From the NCBI GenBank assembly GCA_947579665.1, contig OX388347.1, forward strand, positions 21,320,562-21,384,561: DNA of 64,000 bases, in the 5' to 3' direction. The translations under genes were made by a program, and so were the position numbers. Shown piece by piece: positions 1-13,090 of the stretch. Under the pieces are notes generated by a model. It was not told the DNA's origin. It did not search any database and saw only the letters and a program-made list of their open reading frames with translations. Position 1 is the first letter of the stretch; each line of letters opens with the position of its first letter. The stretch is from Sympetrum striolatum (taxonomy: Eukaryota; Arthropoda; Insecta; Odonata; Libellulidae).

Positions 1-205
1 GGGTTCTCCATCCACTTCGCAACCTGCGGTTGTTGTCTGGCAGTGCAGTACCCTGGTGATGTGCTCAATGTAGAAGCCCTAAATCAAACTGCTTTGGAGA
101 GTCCGGATTTTTCGGGCAGGAATGCGAAGACGCGAGAGGAGGAGGGGTTTTTTAACCGTTGAAGGCGTTCTCCTGGTTTTTGAAGAGCACCATGAAGTCC
201 TCGAT
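1..205. other. GC-richer edge segment, possible exon, unassigned
   Basis: This patch is clearly richer in G+C than the following 1.5 kb. On the plus strand, frame 1 is open from base 1 to a TGA at about 160-162. On the minus strand a short stretch around 205-150 (reading DFMVLFKNQENAFN) has C/G-ending codons typical of coding sequence and then reaches a stop. Either strand could carry a terminal exon cut by the window edge, but no family is recognised and both readings may be chance. Confidence 0.2.
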
Positions 206-1689
206 ATGGAATGAAGATTGAGGAAATGAATCATAAAATGTAAGATCCTATCTAATTACTATGTATGAATAGGGAAGTAAATATAAACATACATCCAAGA
301 AAAACAATCTGATTAATACGTACACTGTATCATTATATAAACAGAAGTAGATTGCAAGAACTATATAACTTTAAATTAAACTAACATTTTATATGAAATA
401 TTCAATTTCATCACAATTCCAAGTGTTTAGAATGTGCAGATGCAACTTACAAACGGAAATATCTAAGAATCTAAGGAAATTGTACTTATTCCACAAGCTG
501 TATTTTTGTCTAGCAACATCAACAAAGTCAGAAACATGACTGGTTTCGACGAATGATTGTCATCATCTGATCGTGATTTTGTTACTAATAGACAAAAATT
601 TAATTTGTGGGAAAATTATATTTTCCTAAGAATTATTCCGTAATATCTCACCTGATTCTAGGAAGTATCACATTTTTTTCCCTGGGGCTCTGCATTGAGG
701 TTATCAACTTTTTCTGAGTGGGGAACGTAATCACAATAATCTATATTCATCCATCAGTATTCAGATCTCCACGTTTGCAATTATGTCCGAGAATTTAATC
801 TTTAGGGTAGATTTGGCTGAATTAGTATCCTAGTTCATGGCCTTTCAATTTTTTATTAAGTATTCTTGAGAAGATTCTTAAAAGCAAAAAAATACAGATT
901 AATCCGGCGCCTGTTTGATAGACAATGATTGAATGATAATAGGCAATGCTTTGGTACCTACGATATGTTGCAAAACCGATCCAACTAAATATTGACCTCA
1001 TCTTACACCATCTACTCAATTTATCATGTACGCAATCATTGAATCCTCATATTAAATACCTAAATCCAGCGGCTAGTCCGAGTTCTTAGAGCATTGCGTA
1101 TAGAGTATCCTCTGGATTTCTGGAGGGAACATTTACTTGAGAGAGATGATTTTTCGGAGTGACTCGATTTCATGTGGTGCATTCCTGATGATCGGATTCT
1201 GTAGGTATAAAACAGAGACAATGCTTTGAACTGATTACAGTACCTCACAAAATAAGACATTCATGTTTAGAGACGAAAATACTTATCGAAGGTGGCTATA
1301 CGAAAGCGATTCGAAGTTGCGCGTCGGGAGATTGAAATATTCATGCCGTTAAAAAGTGAAATCCCTAAAATATATATAATACTAAGCTAAATCATATTCA
1401 TATTTTTTCCCTGCGAAGAAGGATGGGAAGGACATTATTTCCATATTGTAAAAACCAGAATATACCAAACTATGATCTTACGGCTTATTTTCGTCTACGT
1501 AAGGCAGTGAAGAAACAGGAAAATTAATTTAAAGCTGTTTGTTTGATAAGGAAAGTAAAAGACCTCCTTGAGCTGTTAAAACATGAACAAAACATTCAAG
1601 ATCGCTGGAACCTTATTACGGCTCTTACGGAAATATTTGGGAAACTACTTTCTCTATCTTGAGAATAACATCACAGAGAAAGTATACTA
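206..1689. other. Unassigned AT-rich sequence
   Basis: No open frame longer than about 66 codons and no recognisable repeat apart from one motif. On the minus strand around 538-575 the sequence reads GATGATGAC, about 8 nt, then GTCGAAACCAGTC. This resembles the stem-loop plus GAAAC block common near the 3' ends of Penelope-like or hammerhead-bearing arthropod elements. That likeness is weak, and the rest of the stretch shows nothing further. Confidence 0.3.
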
Positions 1690-2634
1690 AAGAAAATGTA
1701 ATTCATTCGGCTGCAGCTATCGAAGAGAAATTCTATTAACTTAGTTATAAAGGAACCGAACAGAAATGAATCTTAAAGACATTAATAGAAGTTCATATTG
1801 GAAGAAAGGTCAATAAGGTGTTTAATAAATCAAGATTTGCAGTAATTGCTTCACTAAATGGGGCAAATGTGATCAATGAAGGACAATAACTTCTTCTGGG
1901 TGCTAATAATGGTCCTTTCTGATGATTTCAAAGGCAAAAAACACCTAAAATTTATTTATATTTCATACTAAAAAAACCTATTCAAACTACCATTAACAAA
2001 TATTAAATACATAATGGTAGTCTTATGTGCACGATTCTAAAATATACTATAATGAAACAATAAATCAATTCTTGACTGCAAAGAAAGACTTTCACGTTTT
2101 TTTCTTTCTTAAAGCAAATGAATACCCCGAAATCAAATCTGCGTTTTGGGCACTGTTATTATGGCATGGATAATGGACATTCGAAAACCTTAATGCGATA
2201 GAAAGAGGGTATATGTGTTCCAATTAAATATATGTTCCGAAAAGCATTTTACTGCTAATTGCAGAGTACGCTATTTCATTATTTCTCAAGTAGATGAGCA
2301 AATGGTACGACCATACAAAGGAGGAATATATTTTGAATGTCAGAGTAAGAGTAGGCATGTGAGCCTAAATAAATTACGATCTCGGAAAAGGCAGCAGGAA
2401 GTTTTGACTAACATCTTTCGGTTAGAAAACTGAATATCCACCTGATATTAGCAGTCTAGTTTGTTTAAAACGATATTCCAAATTTATTATAAAAAAGTGG
2501 ATGAAATTATCTCATGCGCGGAAAGGAAGCTGACTATAATCCACAGTATAAGTTTTACATTGACTGACTTTTTTCTGTACAGTAATGTTCAAAATTATTT
2601 CAATATTGACTGATATATTATTTTTAACAAGTCA

Positions 2635-3791
2635 TCTATATATATAAAGCAGAAATTCTGTGGGTTTGTGTGTTTGTGTGTTTGTGGGTTTGTTTGTCTT
2701 GAATTGGAGTCCACACCGTTTGCCCGATTTGTCTCAAACTTTGCATACGTGTCCTCTGACATCAGGAAGGAAGTACTGTTGCATTTTTATTCAAGATTTT
2801 TGCTGGGTTCGAACCAAGATCGCTCAGATAGATTTTCATAAGGAATACACGTAAGCTTCACTTTTATGGGTTGCAGGCTTTATTTCTTTTGAAGAATTAA
2901 ATTAGAAGAAATAGTTGTATAGAGTCGAGACAAACACCGAAAGAAATAAAATTGAATATAGATTCTTATTTTGGTCGTGGAATCTTACTATCGATTAGAA
3001 TTTGCGAGAATATCGGTAAAATATACAAAAATATTCTGAAAATGCGAGGCTATAAACAACTCATCCCCCTGACGACCGATCTCATTGTTGAATCCGAGCT
3101 CATGTTTTATCCCGTAAAAACACTCGTGGACTTTAGGCCCATAAAGCTGATGATTGAAGAGAACGGTATATTACATGGATAACGAGAAATTTTCTGTAAG
3201 AAGGTAACCAGCAATTACAGGTACGTAATTACAGTCAGGAGATTGTGTGTCTTCGATTTTAGTACAAACCGTTTGCCAGATTCGCGTCAAAATTTGCGTA
3301 CGTGTTTTCTGGGATCAGGAAGGACGTACTTTCTCAATTTTATTCGATAATTTTGCTGGGTTTGAACCAAGATCGCTCAGATGTGTTTCCATAAAGAATA
3401 AATCTAATCTTCACTTTTATCGGTAGCAGGTTATATTTCTTTTGAAGAATTAAAATAGAAAAATAGTCGTGCGGAGTCGAAACAAGAAACAAAAGAACGG
3501 AAATTAAATGAATATTTTAATTTTGATCGTGGAATATTGTTTCCGAACCGAAATTTCGAGAATTTTGATCAAATACGCGTGAATTTTCCAAAATTTTTGA
3601 GGTTGTAAACAGCCAATCCTCCTCACCATCAATGCGATTGTTGAGCCGAGCTCATGAATTTTCCTGTACAGTGAGAATAGCATGGGATTTTAGACTGTAT
3701 TCTAAAGGGAATTTACGCATTGCACGACTGGCAACTTGAATTTAATCTACTTCTATATTCCCCGTTGAGAATCAACGGGCGCTTCAGCTAG
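2635..3791 (+). mobile_element. Non-autonomous Helitron with internal 553-bp tandem duplication
   Basis: The 5' end reads TCTATATATATAAAGCAG directly after an A (2634). The 3' end has an 8-bp hairpin (CCCGTTGA, loop GAA, TCAACGGG, about 3763-3781), a short spacer, CTAG at 3788-3791 and a host T at 3792. A 5' TC, a subterminal hairpin, CTRR and insertion between A and T are the hallmarks of Helitrons. Inside are two diverged copies of a unit with a period of about 553 bp: the block GCTGGGTT(C/T)GAACCAAGATCG falls at about 2802 and 3355. There is no Rep/helicase ORF, so it would need proteins in trans. The copy in the opposite arm lacks it, so it inserted after the arm duplication or was lost from one arm. 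Confidence 0.8.
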
Positions 3792-5499
3792 TTTAATTAT
3801 ATAAATGAACTTCGGATATTTTTGATCGTTTGACATGACTAAATGTAATCAATCTTAAATTAGTAAATTAGACGTAGGTGCTGCAAAATGTCTTTAAAGT
3901 ACCTAATACCCGACTTTTAAATAGAATATAAGTCTAAATATCTTAAGGGCATGTTTTGAACTCCATGAGGACTATGTCGAAAAATAAGACACTTGTGTTT
4001 AGTCGATTTAAATTTTAAAAAATTTAAGGTTATCAGTTGATATACCCTTGTATATTATGAAATGAGTTTCTGCGCCTATTGAAGGGTAAGAGTTTCATTT
4101 TCTCTCAAATGAATGTGGAAGAGGTGTATACAAAGAAACTAAATATTTTGAATGTCCGAGTAAGCATAGCAAGGTCAACGAAAGTGAAATTCAGAAAACG
4201 CAGCAGGAGGCAAGTAGGCCGCCTGAAACCATTATAAGTGAAAGTTCAATATCTAACTAGAGCTAGGAATACATCAGTGAGATATCACTAGAAAATTTAC
4301 AGAAATTGATAAGATGAAACGTGTAAAGGGGGAATAATAATTTCGTTTGACTCAATAAGAAGTTATGATTAAGCGATGATTCGTATCTAAAAGGATTTAT
4401 AGAAAATCACTTCGATGTTCGTTTAAAAGAATCTCTTGATGAGAGAAAACAGCAACTAGATAAGATATTGATAAAAGAAATAATAGCAGAAAATGATAAA
4501 TAATCCAAAGGAGATCCTGAATAATAAGCCCCCATTCAAGGAATAAATTTGATAAACTTAATGCTAAATAACTCTAAATGAATAAAAGGAATACTATTGA
4601 AGAGGTTTAAATAAAGATGGCAAGTGCCATAAATATCAACTGGAAATCTATGTTCCAAATTCCGTCACATAAAATGAAGTCGATTCATTCAAACACAGTT
4701 GATGCCTTTCACTTTTCTAGCGGTTATATCAAAATTATTTTTAACTTACTGATAGATTATTTTAAAGAATTCATTTAATCTAAAGGAAGCATGCAATGAA
4801 TTAAAAATTGATAGATGCTTTGCCATGAATTCCTTAAAAAAATCTCAAATTTGACAAAGGAGCAGCAAAATGCCCTCAAGGTACATAAAACACCAAGTTC
4901 TACTTGGTACATAAAGTTGAGAAATAAAATATAAGTTTAAAATGTCCTTAACTGAATTGAGGTTCCCATAAACCGCTGTCCTCTTCCGTGACGTAATATT
5001 CACGCTCTCTTCACCTTTTATCACCTTATATTATCTGCCGATAATCTAAAAATGGAAATACTAAATTTATAAAATATCAAATAATTTCGTTCAGATGAGT
5101 ATTTCATTTCGCCTCCATAGTCAAGAATTCGATAAAAACAGTAAATTCGGGAATGAGTATTCCGTTACTTTTGAAATCAAATGACCGTTACTCATATGAT
5201 TTCCGATATCTTAATATCGATATCCTCGCAAAAAATTCAGTTGTCATGAGAAGGTGCTGCACTACGATAAGAGTTAAAATGTCAAAAATTGTGTGATCAA
5301 ATCCAATAATACCGCTATTCAAATAGATTATCATGTAATATACTCTATCGAGAGTGAACTTCTACGAGTATCCTTCAATTGCTGATTTCCGTTAAAGTTA
5401 ACCCGGTAATTACATTAATCTGGCAATTCTAACGATAAGAAGTAACGAAAAACAAGCAGGCCTTAATATTCAGGTAAAGTCGAAACAGGAAGTAGGAAA

Positions 5500-5595
5500 T
5501 ACCTCTTTCTCGGTGGTTTGAGTTAGGACCCGGCGAGAACCGGATTCCAATCCCGGCTACGTCAGTCTTTTAGTCCGTCGACTTTTATGCTCAGA
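5500..5595 (+). repeat. tRNA-like (SINE-type) segment in the left arm
   Basis: The block contains a B-box-like GATTCCAATCCC flanked by CCGG and CGGC (about 5,548-5,568), preceded by a G-rich A-box-like stretch (GGTGGTTTGAGTTAGGAC, about 5,511-5,528). A diverged reverse-complement copy lies at about 9,840-9,935 in the right arm. The acceptor stem and anticodon arm do not close, so it is not a functional tRNA. It is more likely a SINE head or a fortuitous pol III-like module inside the repeat. Confidence 0.35.
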
Positions 5596-6690
5596 TTTAG
5601 CTCAGCAGGGATTGTTTTAGATCCAAATATAAACGCTAATGATATTGTCTAATAAACGGGTAGGAAAATCTATTACGAATTAATATAGCAAAACATTATT
5701 TCCATATTTGATGTTCCATGAACCTAACAAGGTTCGTATCACAAATGCATGCTAAATTTAAATCAAATACGTCACGATAATGAAGTAATGAAGATGTATT
5801 CCTATGATTCAGAGCATGATTCTTCTAAATATTATAATGAATGAGTATTGAACGCTATGCATACATATTTAGCAACCACGAAACTTAAAATATTATTAAT
5901 ATTTCCAGCTTACAATATTTCTTAGTTAGAGAACAGAATATTTCAATTCGATTGAGTTATTTTTATCAACTCACCGTTTACAGGAGATCCTCGGTGGCTA
6001 CCACGGGTAACCCCACGACTTGAAAGTACGATACGCAAGTCAACAAATTCAAACTTCTAGCGGTCATTTCTAACAATTAAAACAGCACGACCATCCAGCA
6101 AGACATCGGAGCAGCAACTGAGTAATTTTCCATCCGAGTAACGTATCTAATATATTCCTGCAATCTGATTGGTCGAATTTAATTGTTCAACAATGGCCAC
6201 GCCAACCACTTGTTAAAATTATTTTAATTATTTATAATTATATTTTATTCGATTTGATGAAGAAACTAATTAAAGAAATTTTCAATTAATTAAATTATTA
6301 ATTTTTATACTACTCGTTAATCTAGATATATTGCCAAAGTTTTTGGTCCAAATATTTTGAAGGTTGCGTAATAAAATATTAACAAAACAAGAATATAGTC
6401 CCTTTATTTTATTATAACTAAGACTTTCAAATATTTTTTAAAATATTTAATATTATTACATCATATTTCTAAAGTTTATTACTTCTCGTCACCCACAAAC
6501 AAAAGAATGGGAGATACTCAATTGATGCGCACGGTTTTGCAGATTGCAGGTGATTTTACGGAAAAAATTTATTTTGATGAAAAGACACCTTTCAGAAAAT
6601 GCTTATTCTATAAAGGATTAAAGATAATAAAAATTCAGTTTCACTTTAAGAAATACAATAACATTGCTTTTTTTCTCCATCGTCTACGTT

Positions 6691-8744
6691 TTTCTTACAT
6701 TTTACTGCATACAGACGCATGACAATGTTTTATTATACTGCAATAAGTTTATAAACAACACTTTCATTTCTGGATGATCGCTTATTGATAGAACTAGACA
6801 CATTTTATTTTTCTAAGTATATGATTAGACTAGTATTGATGTTGTGGTAACTTTAAGACGCTATTTAATGCCCCCTTGAGTGATAACTAATTTCTTTGAC
6901 ATGCATTTGCCTCTCGATTTATGTACCTGTTTTTCTCATCTTCATGGTTTTTCTTCAGCTTACTCAACCATGAATAAGAAGATATAATCCTTATCGGAGC
7001 GGCCAATTCCTTTGAATGTAATTAATACGCTAATTTTACACTATCTCCACAAGCACCTTTCTCACAAAAGGAACTAAATACACTTATGCACATTTTCCTT
7101 CGTACAAGATATCAGAACTTAAGAATGAAATCACAAGACAGTAAGCTCTGGTTTTACTCCAAAAAGTCTTTCACTTAGAATATGCCACCGGTAAACTTGC
7201 CCATCCGATTTCTCTGTCACTTAAATTACGTCCACAAAAATGCTTTTAGTAGTAGTTAAAGGTCGCCATTCTGATAACAGAAACGAGAACTATCAGTCAC
7301 TTATTCGTTACTTCTGAAACACTTACGTAACTCATATTTTTCATGACGAACGATATTCTCTAAGAGCGCGGTAACGTGCCACGTAATAGTCTCGTGAAAA
7401 CGTGGACGACCTGCGTGAAATGGCGAACTGAAGTTGAGAGAATATTAAAATTACCAATAATTTTGTGTCTTTGTAAGTGAGTTTGATGAAAATGAGTAAG
7501 ATCGTGCTATTCTCTGGATTCCTTCTCTACTGTGAGTGTGTAACAAGACAAGTGCTACGTAAGAGCCCACTCTATGGAATACTCCGATAAAGAAAGCTTG
7601 TCCACCGATGAAACTCTTCCTGACGATTCAGCGATTTCCCAAAATAAGCTTGAGGAAGTGTGTAATTCAATATTTGTGATTATTTAATCGTTGAGGAAGC
7701 AAACTCTAACGATGAAGAAATGGCAGTCTGTATTTCAAGAATTTGAGATCTCTTTCATGGCGATGTGATTCTCACCCACGCAATATTTTATGTAAGTAAG
7801 ATACTATGTGAGTGATTGAACGTACTGATTTCAATGTAGATGTAAGTGAATGTAAAGTTTCCGAATGTACTAACCTGATTAGGAGTGAGCACTTCATGTC
7901 ATTTGACATTAAGAACAAATATGTTCATATTCTAGAAGTTAACTATTGTTAAGCAAGCCCTACAGCACATTGCTGACGGGCTATTAATTGATCATCAGTT
8001 ATGAACTTTTGGATTCTGTAAGAATAATTTATCAGTATTGAAATCTGAACCCTAGTCAAGGAATCAAAACGAGGTATTCGTTCTCATTTGATTAATTTAG
8101 GAACCGTAATGATTTAAGGCATTTTCAAAGACTGTTGGTAAAGTCATCAGGTTAAGCCGAAGGTTTCAGGATTCCTTGACCCCACAATTGCTTACTTTCA
8201 TAGGCTTTGGAGAAGGGAGAGAGGAGAACTTCAAGAAAATCAATGGTTTGAGACATTTAACCCTTGGTTTACTTGCATAGTATATATTTACACAAATCTG
8301 CACTAAAAGTATGATTGCATATGTAGAATATTACATTCCCATAACATTCAACGCAGTGAGAGTAGAACGAAACTGCTGGAGAGTATTAGATAAATTTTCT
8401 TTTATATTATAAAAATTACGCAATGAAAATTACGCTATTCATAAAATGTGCTTGCACGAACATTCCATAATAATACAAATGATAAATGTAAAACATATTC
8501 ATAATGATTAATCATATTTTTATTACCCTTCTTATCCATCTAGCCCATTTCAATAGTGAATCAATACCATATACCGTATGGATAGAAAACCTAGATCATA
8601 TGTGCTTTCATCATCGGCATTTCTTGAAAGGGCGAACTTCTTTTAACCAATATCAACCATTACGTTGAAATCATATGTGAAACAGGTATGTGAATGAATT
8701 AAATCAGTCAATGCGCTTAACCAATTCTTACTAAACATAGATGA
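6691..8744. other. Spacer (loop) of the inverted duplication
   Basis: Sequence between the two arms. I could not pair its halves with each other. It has no long reading frame. Two short overlapping frames lie at 7492-7590 (32 aa, hydrophobic N-terminus MSKIVLFSGFLLY) and 7574-7687 (37 aa, acidic), neither recognised. The patch around 7,370-7,440 is richer in CG dinucleotides than its surroundings. If the structure is a foldback transposon, this is where a cargo or transposase would be expected, but no such domain is visible. Confidence 0.5.
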
Positions 8745-11700
8745 TTGAGACAAAATCGTGTTACGGTATTTATATCATTGAAACTGAATTTTTATTCTCT
8801 TTAATCCTTTAAAAAAATAGGCATTTACTGAAAGGTTTCTGTTCATCAAAATAAATCCTTTAGGTAAAATCTCCTGCAATCTGCAAAACCGTGTGCATCA
8901 ATTGAGCAACCGGGTGCAACCTATTCATTTGTTTGTGGGTGACGAGTAGTAATAAACTTTAGAAATATGATGTAATAATATTAAATATTTTTAAAAATAT
9001 TTAAATGTCTTGCTTATAATTATAAAAATACATTTTATTCTTTTATCGTTAACATTTTATTACGCAATCTTCAAGATACATGGACAAAACTTCGGTGATT
9101 TCACCAAATTAACGAGTAGTATAAAAAATTTATAATTCAATTAATTGAACATTTCTTTAATTAATTTCTTTATCAAATCGAATAAATTATAAACAATTGA
9201 AATAACTGTAACAAATGGTTGGCGTGGCCATTGCTGAACAATTAAATTCGACCAATCAGATTGCAGGAATATATTTGATACGTTACTCGGATGGAAAATT
9301 ACTCAGTTGCTGCGCCGATGTCTTGCTGGATGGTCGTACTGTCTTAATTGCTAGAAATGGCCGTTAGATGTTTGAATTAGTTGACATGCGAGTCGTAATT
9401 TCAAATCGCGGATATGCCCGTGGTTGCCACCAAGGATTTTCTGTAAATGGTGAGTTGAAAAGTATAACTTAATCGAATTGAAATATTTTGTTCTCTAATT
9501 AAGAAATATTGTAAGCTGGAAATAATAATAATATTTTAAGTTTCGTGATTGCGAAAAATGTATGCATGGCGTTCAATACTCTTTAATTATAATACTAAAA
9601 ATAATCATGTCTTGCCTCAAAAGGAATACCTCGTCATTATCGTAACGTATTTTATTTAAATTTAGCATGCATTTGTGATACGATCCTTGGAAGGTTCATG
9701 GAACATCAAATATGGAAAGAATGTTTTCCCTTATTAGTTCGTAATGGATTTTTTTACGCGTATTACAGAGAATGTCATTGGCCTTTATGTTAGAATCTAA
9801 AACGGAATGCCTTCCGTGCTTATTAAAATAAAAGTCGACGGAGTAAGACTAACGTAGCCAGGATTGTAATCCAGTTTCCGCCGGTATTGGAATCCGGTTA
9901 ATACCTTGTCCTAACTCAAACCACCCAGAATGAGGTATTTCCTACTTCCAGTTTTGACTTTACCTGAATATTAATGTCAACTTGTTTTCCGTTACTTCTT
10001 ATCCTTTTTCCGCAATTATTAAAATTTTAACACATCTCTTTATGCAGCATCTTCACATGTCTAATGAATAGACGCGTTAAGATCCATTATCTCTTTATCA
10101 GAATGATTTTTTTCTTTTGAAACTGCTTTCCATATACATCAATCCTGTACTTATTACAGAAATTTATTTGATATTGCACTAATCTTTAACGTTTCAATTT
10201 ACACCCGAAATTAATTGTCGTAAAGGCTTCTGAGGGTTGCTTACTCGCTGCCGCAATTTAATTTCTGAAATGATTCGTTTCTGTATATATTTCGTGGATA
10301 TAACCATATATCTCAATACATGTTGGTCACGGTCATTTTGCTTCATGGAAGTACTGAGTTTAATTTAACGGTAAATGAGTAACGGTCATTTGGATTGAAA
10401 AGTAACGGAAATACTCATTTCCGTATTTACTGTTTTTATCGAATTCATGACTATGGAAGCGAAATTAAATACTTATCTAAATGAAATTATTTGATATTTT
10501 ATTAATTTGGTATTTTCATTTTTCAGATGATCGGCAGATAGCAGATATATCCTCTCAGTTTCATAATGTCTGAGTATAAGTCACACCTGTTCCGAAAAGG
10601 TGAAGAGCGCGTGAATATTCCGTCACGGAAGAGGACAGCGATTTAAGGGAACCTCAACTCAGTTAAGGATATTTTAAACGTTTATTTTAATTCGAAACTC
10701 CATGTTCTCTGTTGAACGTGTTATTTTATGTATTTTAAGGACTTTTTGAAGCTCCTATCTTGAATTTGAGATTATATTCATTCATTCATTCATATCAAAC
10801 CATCTATCAATTTTTAATTCATTACATGCTTTCTTTGAAATAAATGACTTGTTTAAACTAATAGGTCTGTCAGCTAAAGGATAATTCTAATATGACCGTT
10901 TGAACGGTGATCGCGTTTGAATGAGACGACTTCATTTTCTGTGACGCAATGTGATACATAGGCTTTCATTTGATATTTATGGCACTTGCAATCTTTACCG
11001 AATCAAAACTTCTTTGATGGTATTCCTTTATTTATCTAGAGTTATTTAGCATTAAGTATTCAAATTTGTGCCTTGAATGGGGCTTATTATTCAACATCCC
11101 TTTTGGATTATTTATCATATTCCGCGAATATTTCTTATATCAATATGTTTTCCAGTTGCTGTTTTCTCTTATCAAGAGATTTTTTTAAATGAAAGTGAAA
11201 TTAAATATTAATAAATACTCAAGGATGCGAATCATCCCTAATCGCTCAATCATAACTTATTTTTGAGTGAAACGATATTAGTTTAAAAATGTCATCGTAT
11301 CAATTACTGTAAATTTTCTAATGTTATGTAAATGATGAATTTCTAGTGCTAAGTAAATATTCATCTTTCTCATGGCATTGTTTCAGGCGTCCTCCAGCTG
11401 CGTTTTCCGAATTTTACTTTCGTTGACCTTGATACGCTTACTTGGACATTCAAAATATTTCGTGCTTTTGTATGCACCATTCCCATCTCCATTTGTGATA
11501 AAATGAAACTTTCACCCTTTTATTAGTGTTTAAATTTATTTCGTAATATACAAAGGTGTATCAATTGATAATCTTAAATTTAAAAAAATTTAATCGACTA
11601 AACAAAAGTAAAACAAAAGTGTGTTATTTTTCAACATAGTCCTCATGAAGTTCAAAACATGCCCATATGACATTTTAGACTTATATTCCAATTCCATATC

Positions 11701-13090
11701 ATGAAATAGGCGCAGAGAGATTTAATGCAGTATTGCACGAACATTCATTATCTGCTTTTCGCTTCGACGATATTCCTATAATTCATTTAGAGTTCATGGT
11801 ATTCAGGATTTAGGTAATCAAATTTGTGTCGTGACTCGGATCTGATGATTTAAGATTCGCTATGAATTATTTTTCATGTTCCGCAGATATTTCTCACATA
11901 AATAAATATTTCATTTTCATTTTTATCAAGAGATTATTCAAAATTAATGAGGATTCGAATTTTGTTTAAATCTGCATGGATGTAAATCATTCATTTACTA
12001 TCCATCCAACGTAATTAGTATTCTCTTCTCTTTAGTGAAGATGATAGGTTATAACCTATCATTTGTCAATAATTGTGAATTTTTTTAGATATTTATCATT
12101 GACCTATTTAAACACTGATTGATAAGGAAAAGTTCCATAATATGCCATTGATTAACATTACCATAAAAGACATGTTGCGTTGTTAAAGTACAAAATGTAA
12201 ATAAACATTGTTTTCTACTATTCTGTTATTTCAAACAAAATATTTTTTATAAAGTCTACTAGAATAAGATGAGGAGCCATATATTTTTTGGCAGACTTAA
12301 TAAGTCAATAACATTTCTTATCGATTCCAAATGGTTTTACCGCTTGTATTTATAATCCATGTTCTTGTTATATTCAGTAACGTTAGAATTTATGTACATA
12401 GTAAGGATATGAGCGTGAAATATGGCTGTCAATACGTACATATATATCGTGGATTTTACCACGTGTTTTTAATATAAGTTGGTCATAGCACCTTTCCGGA
12501 GAGTACCGTTTAACACGAAAGAAGAATCTAGCTTTTTGTCAATCTATACCTATCTCAAGGAAAAGTCGGCCTTCAAGTCTCCTGCTGCGCATTCTGAATT
12601 TTACTTTCGTACACCTCGCTTCACTGACACAGAGATTCAAAATATTTTTCTCGTTTGTATACTGCATCTCCACCTAAATTTCAAATAAAATGAAACCAAA
12701 ACTCTTTTCTTAACGCTGAAGTTAGTTTTATAATAATTATTAATCAGATAATGAACCATAGTTTTTCAGATTTGTGTAATTCTTGTAAATCCGTAGATTT
12801 GATTCCTTGGTTTTCATTTGCTTTAAGAACGAAAAAAGTGAAAGTTTTCCTTGCAGTTAAGCATTGATTGACAGTTTCATCTAGTATATTTTAGAATTGT
12901 GCTCATAAGACTATATATTGATGTACCTTGTTTTATAGATTACATTTTGATTGAGTTTTAATATGGGCATTTCTTTGAAACCTTTTTAGGCATGTAAATA
13001 CTGGTTTCCTGGTGCAGCTATAGACAGATGAACTACATTTTCTTTGGAAAGGATCGTGATTAGCCAACAACATAAGGCAGATTATTGAAG
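8745..13090 (-). repeat. Right arm of the large inverted duplication
   Basis: Reverse-complement partner of the left arm. The innermost match is around 8,760-8,960 (with 6,490-6,680) and the outermost convincing match is around 13,030-13,060 (with 1,692-1,725). The arm contains its own direct duplication: the module at 10,980-11,520 (ending in the GAATTTTACTTTCGT block, about 11,410) recurs at 11,760-12,715 (same block at about 12,596). The second copy carries about 480 bp (12,080-12,560) that I could not place in the left arm. The best-preserved core contains CCAATCAG followed by ATTGCAGG and is nearly identical in both arms. No Helitron is present at the site corresponding to 2634/3792. Confidence 0.85.

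Larger units (their letters stand above)
1690..6690 (+). repeat. Left arm of a large imperfect inverted duplication
   Basis: Long blocks of this arm recur, reverse-complemented, at about 8,745-13,090. Paired blocks include 6,100-6,220 with 9,220-9,335 (about 95% identical by eye), 5,530-5,590 with 9,840-9,930, 4,950-5,000 with 10,620-10,680, 4,140-4,220 with 11,385-11,460, 2,010-2,110 with 12,815-12,925, and 1,692-1,725 with 13,025-13,055. The sum of paired coordinates drifts between about 14,750 and 15,625, so indels separate the arms. A Helitron (2635-3791) lies in this arm only. The arm also repeats itself: 2,190-2,610 resembles 4,080-4,770, and about 3,880-3,960 resembles 4,855-4,960. No intact gene is present. 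It could be a giant foldback-type transposon or a local inverted segmental duplication. Confidence 0.85.

Noticed and set aside
2952..3182. 76-codon frame inside the first Helitron
   Set aside because: The second copy of the 553-bp unit does not preserve the frame, and it has no recognisable domain.
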